DNA from: Scilla litardierei | Lineage: Eukaryota; Streptophyta; Magnoliopsida; Asparagales; Asparagaceae | Reading direction: 5' to 3' | Length of the DNA: 64,000 bases | Assembly (NCBI GenBank): GCA_030789695.1 | Contig: CM061138.1 | Coordinates: 21,772,214 to 21,836,213, forward strand | In this document: positions 1 through 10,894 of the stretch, in pieces | How the letters are laid out: the number at the start of each line of letters is the position of its first letter | How positions within the stretch are numbered: the first letter of the stretch is position 1 | The notes under the pieces: generated by a model | Told to the model about the DNA's origin: nothing | Databases searched by the model: none | The model's input: the letters and a program-made list of their open reading frames with translations, nothing else | Made by a program: the position numbers and the translations under genes

Positions 1-769
1 AAATGAGAATTAATTCGAGGTTAGTGTCTTGTTTGAGTAGCAAACCTTGTTGGGCCAAAGATGTCACCCTTTCTCGTACTACATGCCATCTAAGTCCAAG
101 CTGGGTTTCAGTTCCTTAATAATGCAGCCCACTTCTCTATATGTCCTACTCACTTTGTTTTGCAGGTTATCCTCTTGCCGCAGGGACGTGTTTGGAAATG
201 ATACCATTTACATTTTTGTATGCGATTATCATGATATGCCATGAGATAGTTTTTTGTTGTTACTTAGGGCATATCATTTTTGTGCACCATGTGAGTTGGG
301 TTTGGACATCCTACTGGGTCACGATATGACGTGTCCCGTTGATATTTTTCAGGTGTTGGCTCGTGGAGTTGGAGGCCCACTAATCCTGTGGTTGGAGTTA
401 GTTGGAGTTGAGGATTTTTAGAGAGTGAGAGAGTCTTGGGCGGTGTTATTGTACTCTAGAAATTTGTGGGATCATGTTGTATATATGAGATATGTATTAA
501 TGATGTTAATTTTGGATAGTGCGTGTTTATATGTATCAGTAGTTTATTTATATTTCCAGGTTGAGCTGTTGTCTCTTTTGTGTTTTGTGTTTGTTATCTG
601 GAATGCTACAGGTACTATCCAGCAGTGCGCAGTGGGCATGCCTGAGTTTTGAAATTTTGTGCTTCTCTTCCGTATCACCCGCCTCTTCGGGTATACCAGG
701 GAGCAGTGCGTTACAGTATCCTACTCTAGCAACACCCGAGATCCGGCCCACTCGGCTCAATCTACTATT
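1..769. other. Unassigned repeat-like DNA
   Basis: No gene is recognised here. Short open frames occur on both strands but none has a family motif or plausible splice structure. The stretch near 600-720 (a GC-richer segment ending in a GTTACA-like motif after a CCGCCTCTTCGGG string) reminds me of the tail of a chromovirus-type LTR, but no terminal TG/CA pair, primer site or second copy is visible. I treat it as old transposon-derived DNA of unknown class. Confidence 0.3.
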
Positions 770-1734
770 TTGAAAATAGTACAAACACCTTAAGTCCCAC
801 TTAAGGATTTTCTTACATCCAACCTCTCCACTGAGAGCAACTTCACCCCTTCCTCTTAAGAGCACTTCATCTCTATTGAGGTAACAAATTTGAAGCTCAA
901 ATCCCATTTTCATAAGCCTTGATGATGATCACAAAGTGTGTGGGGGGGGGGCTAAGGCTTTGGGACTTTTCTCCCTTTTTCTCTCTTTTTCTTCTTCTTT
1001 TTCATTTATATTTTTCATAAAGTATGGCTCTTAAAAAATCTGCACAAAACTGGTCATGAAACCCCAATATATAGGCATATAATCGGGTTCTAGAAAATGA
1101 CCAAAAAGCACATGTCAACGGATAGAAAAATGGCTATATACAAGGGAAAACTAGCCAGGACAGTCGACTATTGAAGGCTTGGCTGTCGACTGTTCCAACT
1201 CTGGCAATTCGACAGCCAATCCTTCTGTAGTCGGTTGTTTTGCCAGGCAGAACATAGCACTAGTATACCCATTCAAATTAGTCGACTGAAAAAGGAAAAG
1301 GAGTAGGCTATAATCCAGATACTTGGGTTTAGGCTATGCTACTCTAGGGGTTTCACCTATGAATGATATGGAACATTATGTGGGTGATCCTAGATGTATG
1401 TGTATGTGTGACATCTTCAAGGCTTTACAATCAATCTAAGGCAAGAAAATAAAATTACAACAAAGGTTAACATAAAAAGTCTTCATTCATGATTAATTTG
1501 TTGAATCCTTCAAGCTCCATGATCTTGCCTAGACTTCCACTTTGCTTGATGAATTGGATTCACGCCTTCACTTGCCAAGATATGCTGTGAGATCTTCATT
1601 CTCTAATTAAGCTTATGTAATCTTGAGCAATTTGCATGGTCTAAAAATCCTATAACACTTAGATGAAATTGTTAGACCAATAATTAGTGTTTGATCATCA
1701 TCAAAACATAAGTTAGGAAATTCATTTCCCAACA
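770..1734 (-). repeat. Sirevirus-like copia 3' LTR remnant
   Basis: Read on the minus strand, a purine tract (AAAAAGGGGGAGAT, just right of 1734) is followed by TGTTGGGAAATGAATTTCC, the way plant Sirevirus-type copia 3' LTRs begin. The body holds several GTCGAC-containing short repeats (1159-1290) and a T-rich/C-rich stretch. The right edge at 1734 is well supported. The left edge (about 770) is a guess from where LTR-like sequence fades, because no 5' partner LTR exists in the window. Confidence 0.45.
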
Positions 1735-3063
1735 ATCTCCCCCTTTTTGACGATGACAAACATATCGATACAATCAATGAAAATATCAAAAAAATTAAAA
1801 TTTTCTTTCTCCCTTGACTTGACTTGTGCATACTCCTCCTGAATTGATGCATTCTTGATTTTGTTGATGCCTCAATTCATTCATGTTCTTCTCCCCCTTG
1901 TCATATCAAAAAGGTGGGAATTCAAGTAATAATGGCATCATTTTACATTTCAAACTTGAGAATGTCATCAGAACATTGTATGCTTCCCCTAAATTGTAGG
2001 TCACCTGAAAATAATAATTCAGAAGCTTGGCATCCTTTTCATTTAGGATCCATTGGGGTTAGTCAAGGAGTTCAATTATGTGTATCAATAAGATAATCAA
2101 TAATAGCATGTATACCCTAAATAAGACGAGTTCAAAGATACTCATCCAATAGGAACCCAAATTCGAGTAGGATTTGTTTTCCTAGCATGCACATATAAGA
2201 ATTTTGAGATACATGCATCTTTCTCACATACTTATCAATGCATGCATGTCTACCATTATAGTCCAAATTCTTTGGAACCCATACCGCGTCATGCACTCTA
2301 TGCTTAGGCATAAAATTATTTTTAACGAAGTGAGGCATATATACATGATTACTAGAATCCAAACTATGAATAGAACAATTAGAAGTATTGGATCTAGTAG
2401 TCTTCTTGCATGCAAATGATGTGTATATATAAGCATATTTCTTTCTAGCATGCATAATCTTCCTAACATGATCCTTTTAAGCATTAACCCATAGTGGAAG
2501 TCCCCCCAACCATCCGCTTTCTATTTGTTTCTTCATTGGTTGCTTTTCCATGTCCTTATGCATGCTTTTCATCGCCCCCTATTAGGCCTACTTCTTTACC
2601 ATAAGAGCATTGAACTTTTCTTCCTCGCCAAATCCCCTAGTTGTGATTCCATCACCCTCGCTTGCCATCGCTAAGAAAGAGTGCAAGAACAGAGATCACC
2701 AGATCAAAAACATCCATTCCCATATGTAGTGTTAACTGTTGCAACATGAAACATGTAGAAAAACATGTAAAGCAAGTAATGAAATTTGGCATTTTGGGAA
2801 TAACGACACAATTGCATGGGTGACCTAGGATTTCCTTGATCTGTGGCTTCTCGCGTTGCCTATGTGACCCTTTTGCCGAATATGCACACCACAGATGAAC
2901 ACCATTGTACTTGCGATATCGAAACACATTGTATCTGATCGTATAATCATGTCATCGTATATCAGTATATGATCTTCAAGTAAGCCAGGTGGAATGATCA
3001 TCTCACTTCTAGCCGTCGTTTCATTAGACCATCCCATAATAATAATAATAACCCAAAAACTGC
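1735..3063 (-). pseudogene. Decayed internal 3' part of a Sirevirus-like element
   Basis: The region directly abuts the polypurine tract at about 1735-1752, and a second PPT-like tract (reverse complement of CTCCCCCTTGTC) sits at 1893-1904; multiple purine tracts are known in Sireviruses. A minus-strand frame at 2132-2455 contains a VWVPKNLD string like the WVPK motif found in Sirevirus gag-pol, plus isolated Cys residues. No protease, integrase or reverse transcriptase is readable, so most of the internal region has been deleted or has decayed. The stretch 2580-3063 holds nothing I can assign. Confidence 0.35.
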
Positions 3064-3068
3064 ATATG

Positions 3069-3214
3069 TGTTATAAATCATAATCTGGGGGAGGAACACC
3101 GAGCTCTTTATTTATAGCAGAGGAAGAGCGTACAAAGATAAGATACAATAGATACGGTCTTATCTATAAGATAAGTCATGATCCTAACCAACTCATCTAT
3201 ATCCATTCACAACA
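3069..3214 (-). repeat. E5 3' LTR
   Basis: 146 bp with terminal TGTT/AACA. It matches the partner at 18352-18497 with 8 substitutions and no indel. On the minus strand it has a CTATAAATAAAG TATA-like box. Confidence 0.88.
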
Positions 3215-3234
3215 CTACCACTTATCCAGCCATA

Positions 3235-3604
3235 GGTGTGGACTCTGCTCATGAATACTTCAGGATTATGAGTGCAGTAGGAGTCTCACATGGGGTGGAT
3301 ACTTCATGATCCTGAGTTGGTGAGGTTTGCCTCGTTAGAATCTTTAGCTATGGAAAACCATATGGAAAAAACCATAGTTAAGGAAAAAGAGTACAAACGC
3401 TCTCTAACTCCCCCTGATCTGTACAAGCGACTCTGCTCATGAACACTTCGGGATTCTGAGCGTCACAAAGGGATGGATACTTCAGGATCCTGAGTTGATG
3501 TGATTTGCCTCATTAAAACCTTTGGCTATGGAAAACCCTGTGGGAAAAACCATAGCTAAGGGAAAAGAGTACAAATTCCATCAACTCCCCCTGATCTGTA
3601 AAAG
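3235..3604. repeat. Two imperfect tandem copies in the E5 3' region
   Basis: Two units of roughly 175-190 bp (about 3241-3425 and 3430-3604) share GACTCTGCTCATGAA near the start, GGATACTTCA..ATCCTGAGTTG in the middle, a CTATGGAAAACC block, and end CTCCCCCTGATCTGTA. They lie between the pol remnant and the 3' LTR of E5. The repeated CTCCCCCTGATC is a purine tract on the element strand, so each unit carries a PPT-like motif. Confidence 0.7.
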
Positions 3605-4688
3605 CCCTTCGGCTTTCAGATCTCTTAGGCGTATCTCATCACTCCTATTTACAACATTCCGAAAATATACACAGATTACAAATATCACCACCATTAAGCA
3701 GCTGTTGACTCCAAAAACTCTGGAGAGGTATGCTTAGTTTTGTCGCCTCTGGTGTGGTCTCCTCAAAGTTGGGTAAGCTGGTCTTTAGACTATGCGGTCA
3801 ACTTTACAATACCAGCCTCTATCCCAGTCGTCAATGGGATGTGATATGCCACCAGGCGCCATAAAATATACCATCGGTGTGTTTCTGGAATGGTGAGGAT
3901 CTCGAAATGATAGGATGATGTTGCCTTCATAATTTGATGTACAAATCTACAGAAGATGGCCATCCCACTGTGGGTACACAGTCTGTGATTTCTCAATATA
4001 GTGATCGGATCTGTAATCTGCATTTGCATAAACATGGAGGATGATACTCTATAATGTAAGCCCAAATCTTTCGACCCTTGGAGGAAGCGCTAAAGATGCT
4101 TAACTTAGGTATAACGGCCCTTTTCAGGTGCCGAACTATCTCTGGCTAGTGAGTTTACTGTAACTGTTATATCGGGACGCGTGCATTTAGCCAGGAGTGC
4201 CTGATTGCACTTAGGTAAGGGTTTCAGGAATTATATCCTCCTCCTCTTCCAACGAACGAAAGGGGTCTTTTTGTACATCCATAGTGTGTACTACCATAGG
4301 TGTACTTTGGATGACAATGGTCCTTATAATTTCTTCAACGCACTTCTTGGAGTATGTAACAGGATTCTATTAAGGTAATAAATCTGTGAGCCATGACTTA
4401 ATTTATTTTTGCCTAGGTTTTTCATTTCATGTTTAATAGTCAGTCTTGAACAGATGTTTCGGTTTTCCCTTCAGGAGATCCGATGAGATTTAAGTTGTTT
4501 ACAATTATGATCTCAAATCCTGTCTTTTGCTCAGATGCAAAGACAACCCTTAGTAGGAATCATTGCTTCCTCTTGGTTGTACATTATTTATTATTCTTAT
4601 TCTTCTTCTTCAATAGAATAGACGTCCCGAAATCTATTCAGGCATTTAAGGAAATGTGGAATTTATCTTTACCAAGATATCCATGAAG
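3605..4688 (-). pseudogene. E5 pol C-terminal remnant (RNase H region)
   Basis: The minus-strand frame at 3790-4065 reads MKATSSYHFEILTIPETHR, a decayed form of the copia RNase H segment around the conserved ATSSNHAEI..HEA motif. Upstream and downstream only scattered similarity remains, with several frameshifts and stops. It continues the pol remnant at 12558-14640, from which it was separated when E1 inserted at 4693/12553. The RT catalytic YVDD segment is not readable in either half, so part of RT was probably lost before or after the insertion. Confidence 0.6.
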
Positions 4689-4693
4689 GTATG

Positions 4694-5301
4694 TGTTGGA
4701 TATGGAAGACGTTTGTACACCCTTGTGGGGGATGTACGAGGGAATACGGACCTCGAACGTCGCGCACACGAAGTTGTGTGCAAAGGGAATCTGTTCCCTT
4801 GCGGAGAGGATCTCTGTATGTGTGGGAAAGTCGCATTATATATGCATAAATGCATGCGACATATGGCTAATAAAGGGGGAATATCTTAAGCTTATGTTGT
4901 CCCATGCATATGGTACAACTTAAGCTTATAATGTGCCATGCATCATGGTACACCTTAATTAAGTTGTTCCAAAGGAACAACTTACCCTAAAATAACTACC
5001 TTGGGGGCTATAAATAAGACCCAAGGGTAGCCATTTTCCTTACACTTTTTGCATGAAATTCATGCATGCATCTTCATCCTAGCGAAGCTCTGCAGAAATA
5101 TTTCCTCTCCCTCTATCCAAGTTCTTAATCTAAAGTAGAGATTTAGATTGTGGATTTAGTAGCCTTACTCCGTTCGTGAGTAGACTCGATCCGTCGTGGC
5201 GAATCCGAAGGCGAAGTTCGTAGACTACCGTGCAGCGTACGCAAGCGTAAGTCTAAACTTCATATTATCGATCCTAACTCTGTTTTGGACAGGATCCTAC
5301 A
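4694..5301 (+). repeat. E1 5' LTR
   Basis: 608 bp, TG..CA ends. A TATA box (CTATAAATAAG) lies at 5009-5019, placing transcription start near 5045. The segment around 4880-4975 contains inverted motifs (TTAAGCTTATGTTGT and ACAACTTAAGCTTATA) of unknown role. It differs from the 3' copy by two substitutions. Confidence 0.95.
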
Positions 5302-5316
5302 TTGGTATCAGAGCCA
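5302..5316 (+). other. E1 primer-binding site (initiator tRNA-Met type)
   Basis: TTGGTATCAGAGCC directly follows the LTR end. This is the usual plant copia PBS, complementary to the 3' end of initiator methionine tRNA, and primes minus-strand DNA synthesis. Confidence 0.9.
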
Positions 5317-5769
5317 TATGGGTTCGCCCCGGTCAAACCACCGCCCCGTCGAAACTATGAACGAGTCGTTGTCTTTTTCACGAATGGGTCTCCTACTATT
5401 ACGGATATAGTAGGAACGCTTCGTGACGGAGAGAACGCAGCGGTTGTTCTTTTCACGTTAGGGTCTCCTATCATTACGGATATGGTAGGAACTCTCCGTG
5501 ACGGGAAGAACCGACCGTTCACGTAGTGTGTTATTTTTCATTTTTGGCACACGGCCATTAGGAAATAACTAATTTCTCGACGAACGGGTGCTTCATCGAG
5601 GAAAATGATGGTAGTTACTTCCATCGGGTAAGAGGAAATTTGGTGCATGTGCACCATGGCCAAATGGGCTATGAAGGCCATGCACCCCCTCTCCTCAAGC
5701 GGAGGGGGTTGGCTACGGCCAATAACCACCTGCGACCACCCCATCAAGGGGGAGGAATAAGTGCGGCAA

Positions 5770-6380
5770 CCCCATTCAAAGGGGGTGGCCATGGCCAAAG
5801 GGGCCATGGCCGGCCAACGCCGAATGGCCTTGGCCATGACCGGCCATGGCCAAGCCATGGCCGGCCATGGCCAGGCCGGCAATGGCCGGCCAAGGCCAGG
5901 CCGGCAGTGGCCGGCCTTGGCCAAGGCCTGCCTGCCAGGCCGGCCCTGGCAGAGGCCAGGGCCGGCGCCCTGGCCTCAGGCCAGGGCCTGGCCGAGGCCA
6001 GGGCCTGGCCGAGGCCAGGGCAGGAGCCCTGGCCCCGGCCAGCGGCCAGGGCGGCGCCCTGGCCCCGGCCAGCGGCCAGGGCGGCGCCCTGGCCTCAGGC
6101 CAGGGCCTGGCCGAGGCCAGGGCAGGAGCCCTGGCCCCGGCCAGCGGCCAGGCCGCCCTGGCAGAGGCCAGGGCGGCGCCCTGGCCTCAGGCCAAGGCCT
6201 GGCCGAGGCCAGGGCAGGAGCCCTGGCCCCGGCCAGTGGCCTGGCCGGCCGGCCCTGGCAGAGGCCAGGGCCTGGCCTGCCCTGGCCGAGGGGGCCAGGG
6301 CCCCTGGCCGGCCAGGGCAGAGGCCCTGGCCGGCCCTTGGCCAAGCACCGGCCAGGGCAGAGGCCCTGGCCGGGAAGAAG
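5770..6380. repeat. GGCC-rich low-complexity array in the E1 leader
   Basis: About 600 bp built from GGCCATGGCCGGCC, CCAGGGCCTGGCCGAGG and CCCTGGCCCCGGCCAGCGG blocks, with longer near-tandem units of about 70 bp. It is strongly self-complementary and lies between the PBS and gag. E2 has a homologous block at 43040-43420, so it is a family feature. Long open frames on both strands are by-products of the composition (GCC/GGC codons rarely form stops), not genes. Confidence 0.85.
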
Positions 6381-6592
6381 TTGCAGTCCGGAAAATTGGT
6401 CGACCAATTTTGTGTTTTTGGTCGACCAATCTGACAGAAGGTCTGGGTCGACTGCAAATTTGTCAACTGACCCATACGGGGTGACAAAAGGCATTGGTCA
6501 AACTCGAATGTGTCGATTAGCCCATACGGGGCTAACCACAGTGTCGACTAGTTCATACGGAACTAACGTTTTAATGAAGTTTTTTTTACTTG

Positions 6593-6832
6593 GGCTCTAC
6601 TCCTTGAAGACTAGCCATAGTGCTCTACTTCATGCGAGATTAGCCAAGTCATTGTGCTCTACTCTACGGAGATTAGCCAATGTACTCATGTAATTGTGCT
6701 CTACTCCTTGAAGATTAGCCGTAATGCTCTACTTCATGCGAGATTAGCCATGTCATTGTGCTCTACTCCACGGAGATTAGCCAATGAACTTATGACGTTG
6801 TGCTCTACTCTACGGAGATTAGCCAATGTATT
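6593..6832 (+). repeat. Short tandem repeats with TGCTCTACT..AGATTAGCC core
   Basis: Seven or so near copies of a unit with TGCTCTACT, about ten variable bases, then GAGATTAGCC, spaced 30-60 bp apart. The block sits in the E1 leader between the GGCC array and the hairpin pair. E2 carries four to five copies in the same position (42718-42845). Confidence 0.75.
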
Positions 6833-6885
6833 TTAAATTCGTTTTGAAAAATACGTTTTCAAAAACGCTTTTTTCCGCTGCAAAG

Positions 6886-7175
6886 TACTATAAGAGTACT
6901 AACATTTGATAAAGTGAGGGAGAAATATTGAAAGTTACTCTAGATGGTGATTGGAAACATAGTGACCTTTCCGATTCTAGAGTAACATCTTCAATATTTT
7001 TCGAAAGTAACTTATCAAATACTCGTTTTCCGCTGCTAGTACTATAAGAGTACTATTGTTTGATAAGTGATGGGGGAATATTGAAGGTTGTTCTAGATGG
7101 TGATTGGAATCATAGAGACCTTTTCGATTCTAGAACAACATCTTCAATATTTTTCGAAAGTAACTTATCAAATAT
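6886..7175 (+). repeat. Tandem pair of leader hairpins upstream of gag
   Basis: Two direct copies of about 135-145 bp each begin AGTACTATAAGAGTACT and end AAGTAACTTATCAAAT. Each can fold. Copy 1 has inner stem GTTACTCTAGA (6934-6944) with TCTAGAGTAAC (6976-6986) and outer stem AAATATTGAA with TTCAATATTT. Copy 2 has GTTGTTCTAGA (7087-7097) with TCTAGAACAAC (7129-7139) and outer AATATTGAAG with CTTCAATATT. Two base pairs of the inner stem differ in both arms in a compensating way. A third version is in E2 at 42362-42415. Confidence 0.8.
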
Positions 7176-7319
7176 AATATAATTCCAAGTGGGATTTGAA
7201 TTTTTAGAACTATCCAAATGGGATACTCTATTATCATTTCAAGTGGGAGTTATATTTTAAGAATTTTTTTTATGCAATGTTTTGATCGAACCTTCGGTTT
7301 TGTGTCTTTTAAAAGTAAA

Positions 7320-8186
7320 ATGTCTTCCTCTTCAAAGAATATCGTCGCTGAGTTAAACAAAGGTGAAAAACTCAACGGCGATAATTACAAACTTTGGTCC
7401 ATTAAGATACAATACGTTCTAGAGGAGCAAGAAGTGCTCGAAACTCTAAAGAACATTATGATTGAACTAGAGTTGGGCACTACGGCCCAACACCGAAGAG
7501 ACAAGGAAGTTTTTGATGCTTGGTCTCGGAAGAATAAGATAGCGCGCATTACGTTATTAAGCAGTATGGCTGATGACATAATGCGCATCTTCCGAGAACA
7601 TGACCTAGCCATGGACATATGGTCCAAGCTAGAGGAAAAGTTCGGTGGCACATCGGTGTCCAAACTTCGCGCCTTAACTATAAAGTTCGATACATATAAG
7701 AAACGTCCAGATCATTCCATGGGGAAACATCTGCGACATATGGCGAACCTTATCTCGGAGTTAAAGGACGCAGGTCATGTGCTCACTGATGAGCAACAAA
7801 TCCAAGCAGTCATACGTTCCCTACCAAATGGGTGGGATCAAATGAAGATGCATCTCACTCACAATGAGAGCATCAAGACCTTCAACGACGTTTCCAAGCA
7901 CCTCGAATTAGAGGAAGAGCGGCTTGCGGCTGCCAAGCCAAGTGCAGAAGTGCACATGGTTGCTAGTTCCTCACACGGGGGAAAGAAACGTAAAGATCGT
8001 TCGAAGTCTTCTAATGAACGTAATAAGCAACCTGAGTCTACCAAGGAACCCAAACATAAGGGTGGGCACAAGAAATGGCACAAGAAGAAAGACTTGAAAA
8101 GGATCAAGTGCTTCAAGTGCAACAAACTCGGTCACTATGCTCGTTCGTGTACGAGTGAAAGTGACGAGGTGCCACCGACCACATAG
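7320..8186 (+). CDS. E1 gag (copia UBN2-type Gag with CCHC knuckle)
   Basis: The start ATG at 7320 is chosen because [12 protein letters not shown] aligns with E2 Gag, which starts [12 protein letters not shown]; the frame is open further upstream to 7218. The protein (288 aa) shows the copia Gag fold region ([18 protein letters not shown] near residues 22-39, then RHMANLISELKDAGH and [17 protein letters not shown]), a basic Ser/Lys-rich linker, and a CCHC nucleocapsid knuckle CFKCNKLGHYARSC near residues 265-278. Gag forms the virus-like particle and packages RNA. It ends early at TAG 8184-8186 because a deletion fuses the knuckle region to sequence just past the protease DSGA motif in another frame. 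Gag itself looks usable; whether it is expressed is unknown. Confidence 0.85.
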   Translation: MSSSSKNIVAELNKGEKLNGDNYKLWSIKIQYVLEEQEVLETLKNIMIELELGTTAQHRRDKEVFDAWSRKNKIARITLLSSMADDIMRIFREHDLAMDIWSKLEEKFGGTSVSKLRALTIKFDTYKKRPDHSMGKHLRHMANLISELKDAGHVLTDEQQIQAVIRSLPNGWDQMKMHLTHNESIKTFNDVSKHLELEEERLAAAKPSAEVHMVASSSHGGKKRKDRSKSSNERNKQPESTKEPKHKGGHKKWHKKKDLKRIKCFKCNKLGHYARSCTSESDEVPPTT

Positions 8187-10894
8187 CAAAGGACAGACGG
8201 TCCTTCGTGGAGTATCACCGGATACTCAAGGAATGAAGTGGATCAATGTAGGAAACAACACACGTGTTGAAGTGAAAGGCGTTGGGACTCGCAAGCTTGT
8301 CTTGGACAACGGCCGCACTATCCTACTTCATGATGTTCTCTTCATTCCATATATTCAAAGGAATATTAAAATAGTGGTCAATTTATTGGGTCTTGGTTTT
8401 AGTTGGTTCCTTCGTGATTGTAATATGGACCTATTTTGTAATAATTCCTTTATTGGTACTGGGTTTGTTTTTCAAAGGATTTATTGTAATAAGTACAATG
8501 TATAAATTCCTCATGTAATGAAAATTTCCTTGCGACAAATTCTTTTGAGTCTAATATAATTTGTTGGCACACAAGGCTTGGTCATATTGGACCAAAGCGT
8601 ATGGATAGACTTGCCAAACGTGGCCTTCTATCCAATGTTTCAAAGGTTGAAATGTCGACCTGCGAACATTGCCTTGTTGGGAAATCTTGTCGCAAGCCGT
8701 TTGGAACCGGCACAAGGGCCAAGGTTCCATTACAGCTTATCCATTCGGACATATGTGGTCCGATGAATGTCAAGACAAGACGCGGGAAGTCCTATTTCAT
8801 CACTTTTAATTGATGATTTCACCCGATTCGGTCATATCTATTTGATATCCTACAAAAGTGAAAGCACTAAACCTGCTTTAAAAACTATATGAGTTTAGTG
8901 GAGAATCAATTAGATCGCAAGATTAAGGTCGTGTGAACCGATAGGGGCGGTGAATATCAATCAATAAGTTTAAAGGAACTTTGTGATGAAAAAGGCATAG
9001 TACATCAGGTAACTATGCCTTATACTCCTCAACAAATTGGTGTTGCAGAAAGGAGGTATATGACTTTAATGAAAAATGGTCCGTTCAATGATGGCGCAAG
9101 CTAACTTGCCAATCATCTTTTGGGGTGATGCATTATTGACAACCGCTTTCATTTTAAACCGCGTACCCTCGAAATCAGTTAGCTCCACTCCTTATGAGTT
9201 GTGGAACCAAAGGTCTCCTGACTTAAACATTTTTACCTTGAGTTTGTGCATTCAACGCACATATTTCCTCCCATAAGTATGGCAAACTTGAGCCATGGGG
9301 AAGGAAATGTATCTTTAAACGATACGCATAAAACTCCAAAGGTTATGTTTTTTGTTAATCAGGAAGACAATGGTGTGCTAATTGAGTTTGAGTCGAGGGA
9401 TGTCACTTTCTTGGAAAACGAGTTTCCAAGACAGGGTGAGATAAGTCAGGACTTATCTCTATTTTGAGATTTATGATCAAAAGGATTACCTCATTCGAGT
9501 GGGAGAAATTCTTGGTGAAAACGAAAAAAATTCTTGGTGAAAACGAAAATTCTTTTCAACCTTCACCAATGGATTATACGAATGACGATTATCCTATTCC
9601 ATACGGGAATAATGATCCAAGTGGGAGCAATTCTAACAACATTTCAAGTGGGAGTGATATTAGAATTGATCTTAATTCGAGTCAACAAGGACTTGAAGAA
9701 TCTCAAATATGCCGCATCATGCCCTGCAAAAGACAAATGGATGGAAGCGATGAAGGAGGAATTGAAATCCATAAAAGTTAACCAAGTCTGGGACTTAGTT
9801 AACTCACCCAGAGGACATAGAGCAATTGGGAACAAATGGGTTCTCAAGATCAAGCATAAGGCTGATGGCTCTATAGATAGATATAAAGCTCGCCTTGTCG
9901 CGAAAGGTTTTACGCAACAGGAAGGGATAGTCTACGAAGAAAAACTTCTCACCTGTTGTACGTTTTACCATGATTCGCATGATTCTGGCAATGGTAGCTT
10001 GCTTATACCTCGAATTACATCAGATGGATGTAAAGACTGCCTTTCTCAATGGAGAATTGGACGAGGAGATCTATATGGAACAACCAACAGGGTTTGTAAA
10101 AGAAGGAAACGAACATAAGGTTTGTAAACTTCGTAAGTCCATATATGGTCTTAAATAATCCTCGAGGCAATGGTATATACGATTTCAAGAAGTTGTCTTA
10201 TCAAATGGATTTTTCCATGCTTGATGAAGATAACTGAGTATATATCAAGAGGATTAAAAGCAAGTATATTATCATGTCTCTATATGTAGATGACATTTTA
10301 ATAGCCAGAAATGACAAGGGCTTTGTGATGAGTATCAAGGCTTGGCTTTCATCAGTATTTGAGATGAAAGGCATATGAAAAGCCGCATATATCCTTGGAG
10401 TTAAGATTTCAAGGAATCATTCGAAGAAACTTCTTTCTCTTTCACAGGAGACTTATATAAAGAAGGTTCTATAACGATTTAATATGCAGGACTGCAAGTC
10501 CATTGATAATCATATAAGCATATGCGATAATTTATATCTGGAATCGTGTCCAAAGAACCAAAAGGAAAAGGAAATTATGGAAAAAGTTCCATATTCCAGT
10601 GCAGTTGATAGTCTTATGTACGCTATGGTGTGTACGAGACCGGACATCTGTTTTGCCGTTGGAAATGGTAAGCTGTTACCAATCCAACCCAGGGCAAGAA
10701 CACTGGAAAGCGGTTAAGAGGATAATGCAGTATCTTAAAGGAACTGCAGGTTTGCAAAAGACTATGATAAAACCAAGAAGGTAGACATAAGGTACATATC
10801 TACGCATGAGATGATAGAGGATCAGCTTACGAAAGCGATCCCCAGAAATGTGTTTTATAAACACTTATCATCCCAAGGATTGCGTATGAGCTGA
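8187..10894 (+). pseudogene. E1 pol remnant (protease lost, integrase and RT broken, RNase H core deleted)
   Basis: Fragments line up in order with E2 pol. After the gag stop the sequence resumes just past the deleted protease active site (ATDHIAKD equivalent). The GAG-preintegrase H-C segment is at about 8560-8700, the integrase first Asp (IHSDICGP) at about 8740, and the QQIGVAERR integrase Glu segment at about 9030. The RT start (NKWVLKIKHKADGS) is at about 9830, MDVKTAFLNGEL at about 10030, LYVDDILIA with a changed next residue at about 10285, and the terminal FYKHLSSQGLRMS before TGA 10892-10894. At least ten stops or frameshifts interrupt it. A deletion near 10765 removes about 500 bp of RNase H relative to E2. 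No functional Pol is possible. Confidence 0.9.

Noticed and set aside
5761..6693. Long open frames (up to 310 codons) on both strands over the GGCC array
   Set aside because: Low-complexity Gly/Ala/Pro/Arg peptides open in several frames on both strands at once; the GC-rich repeat lacks stop codons by composition. The equivalent block in E2 gives unrelated frames.
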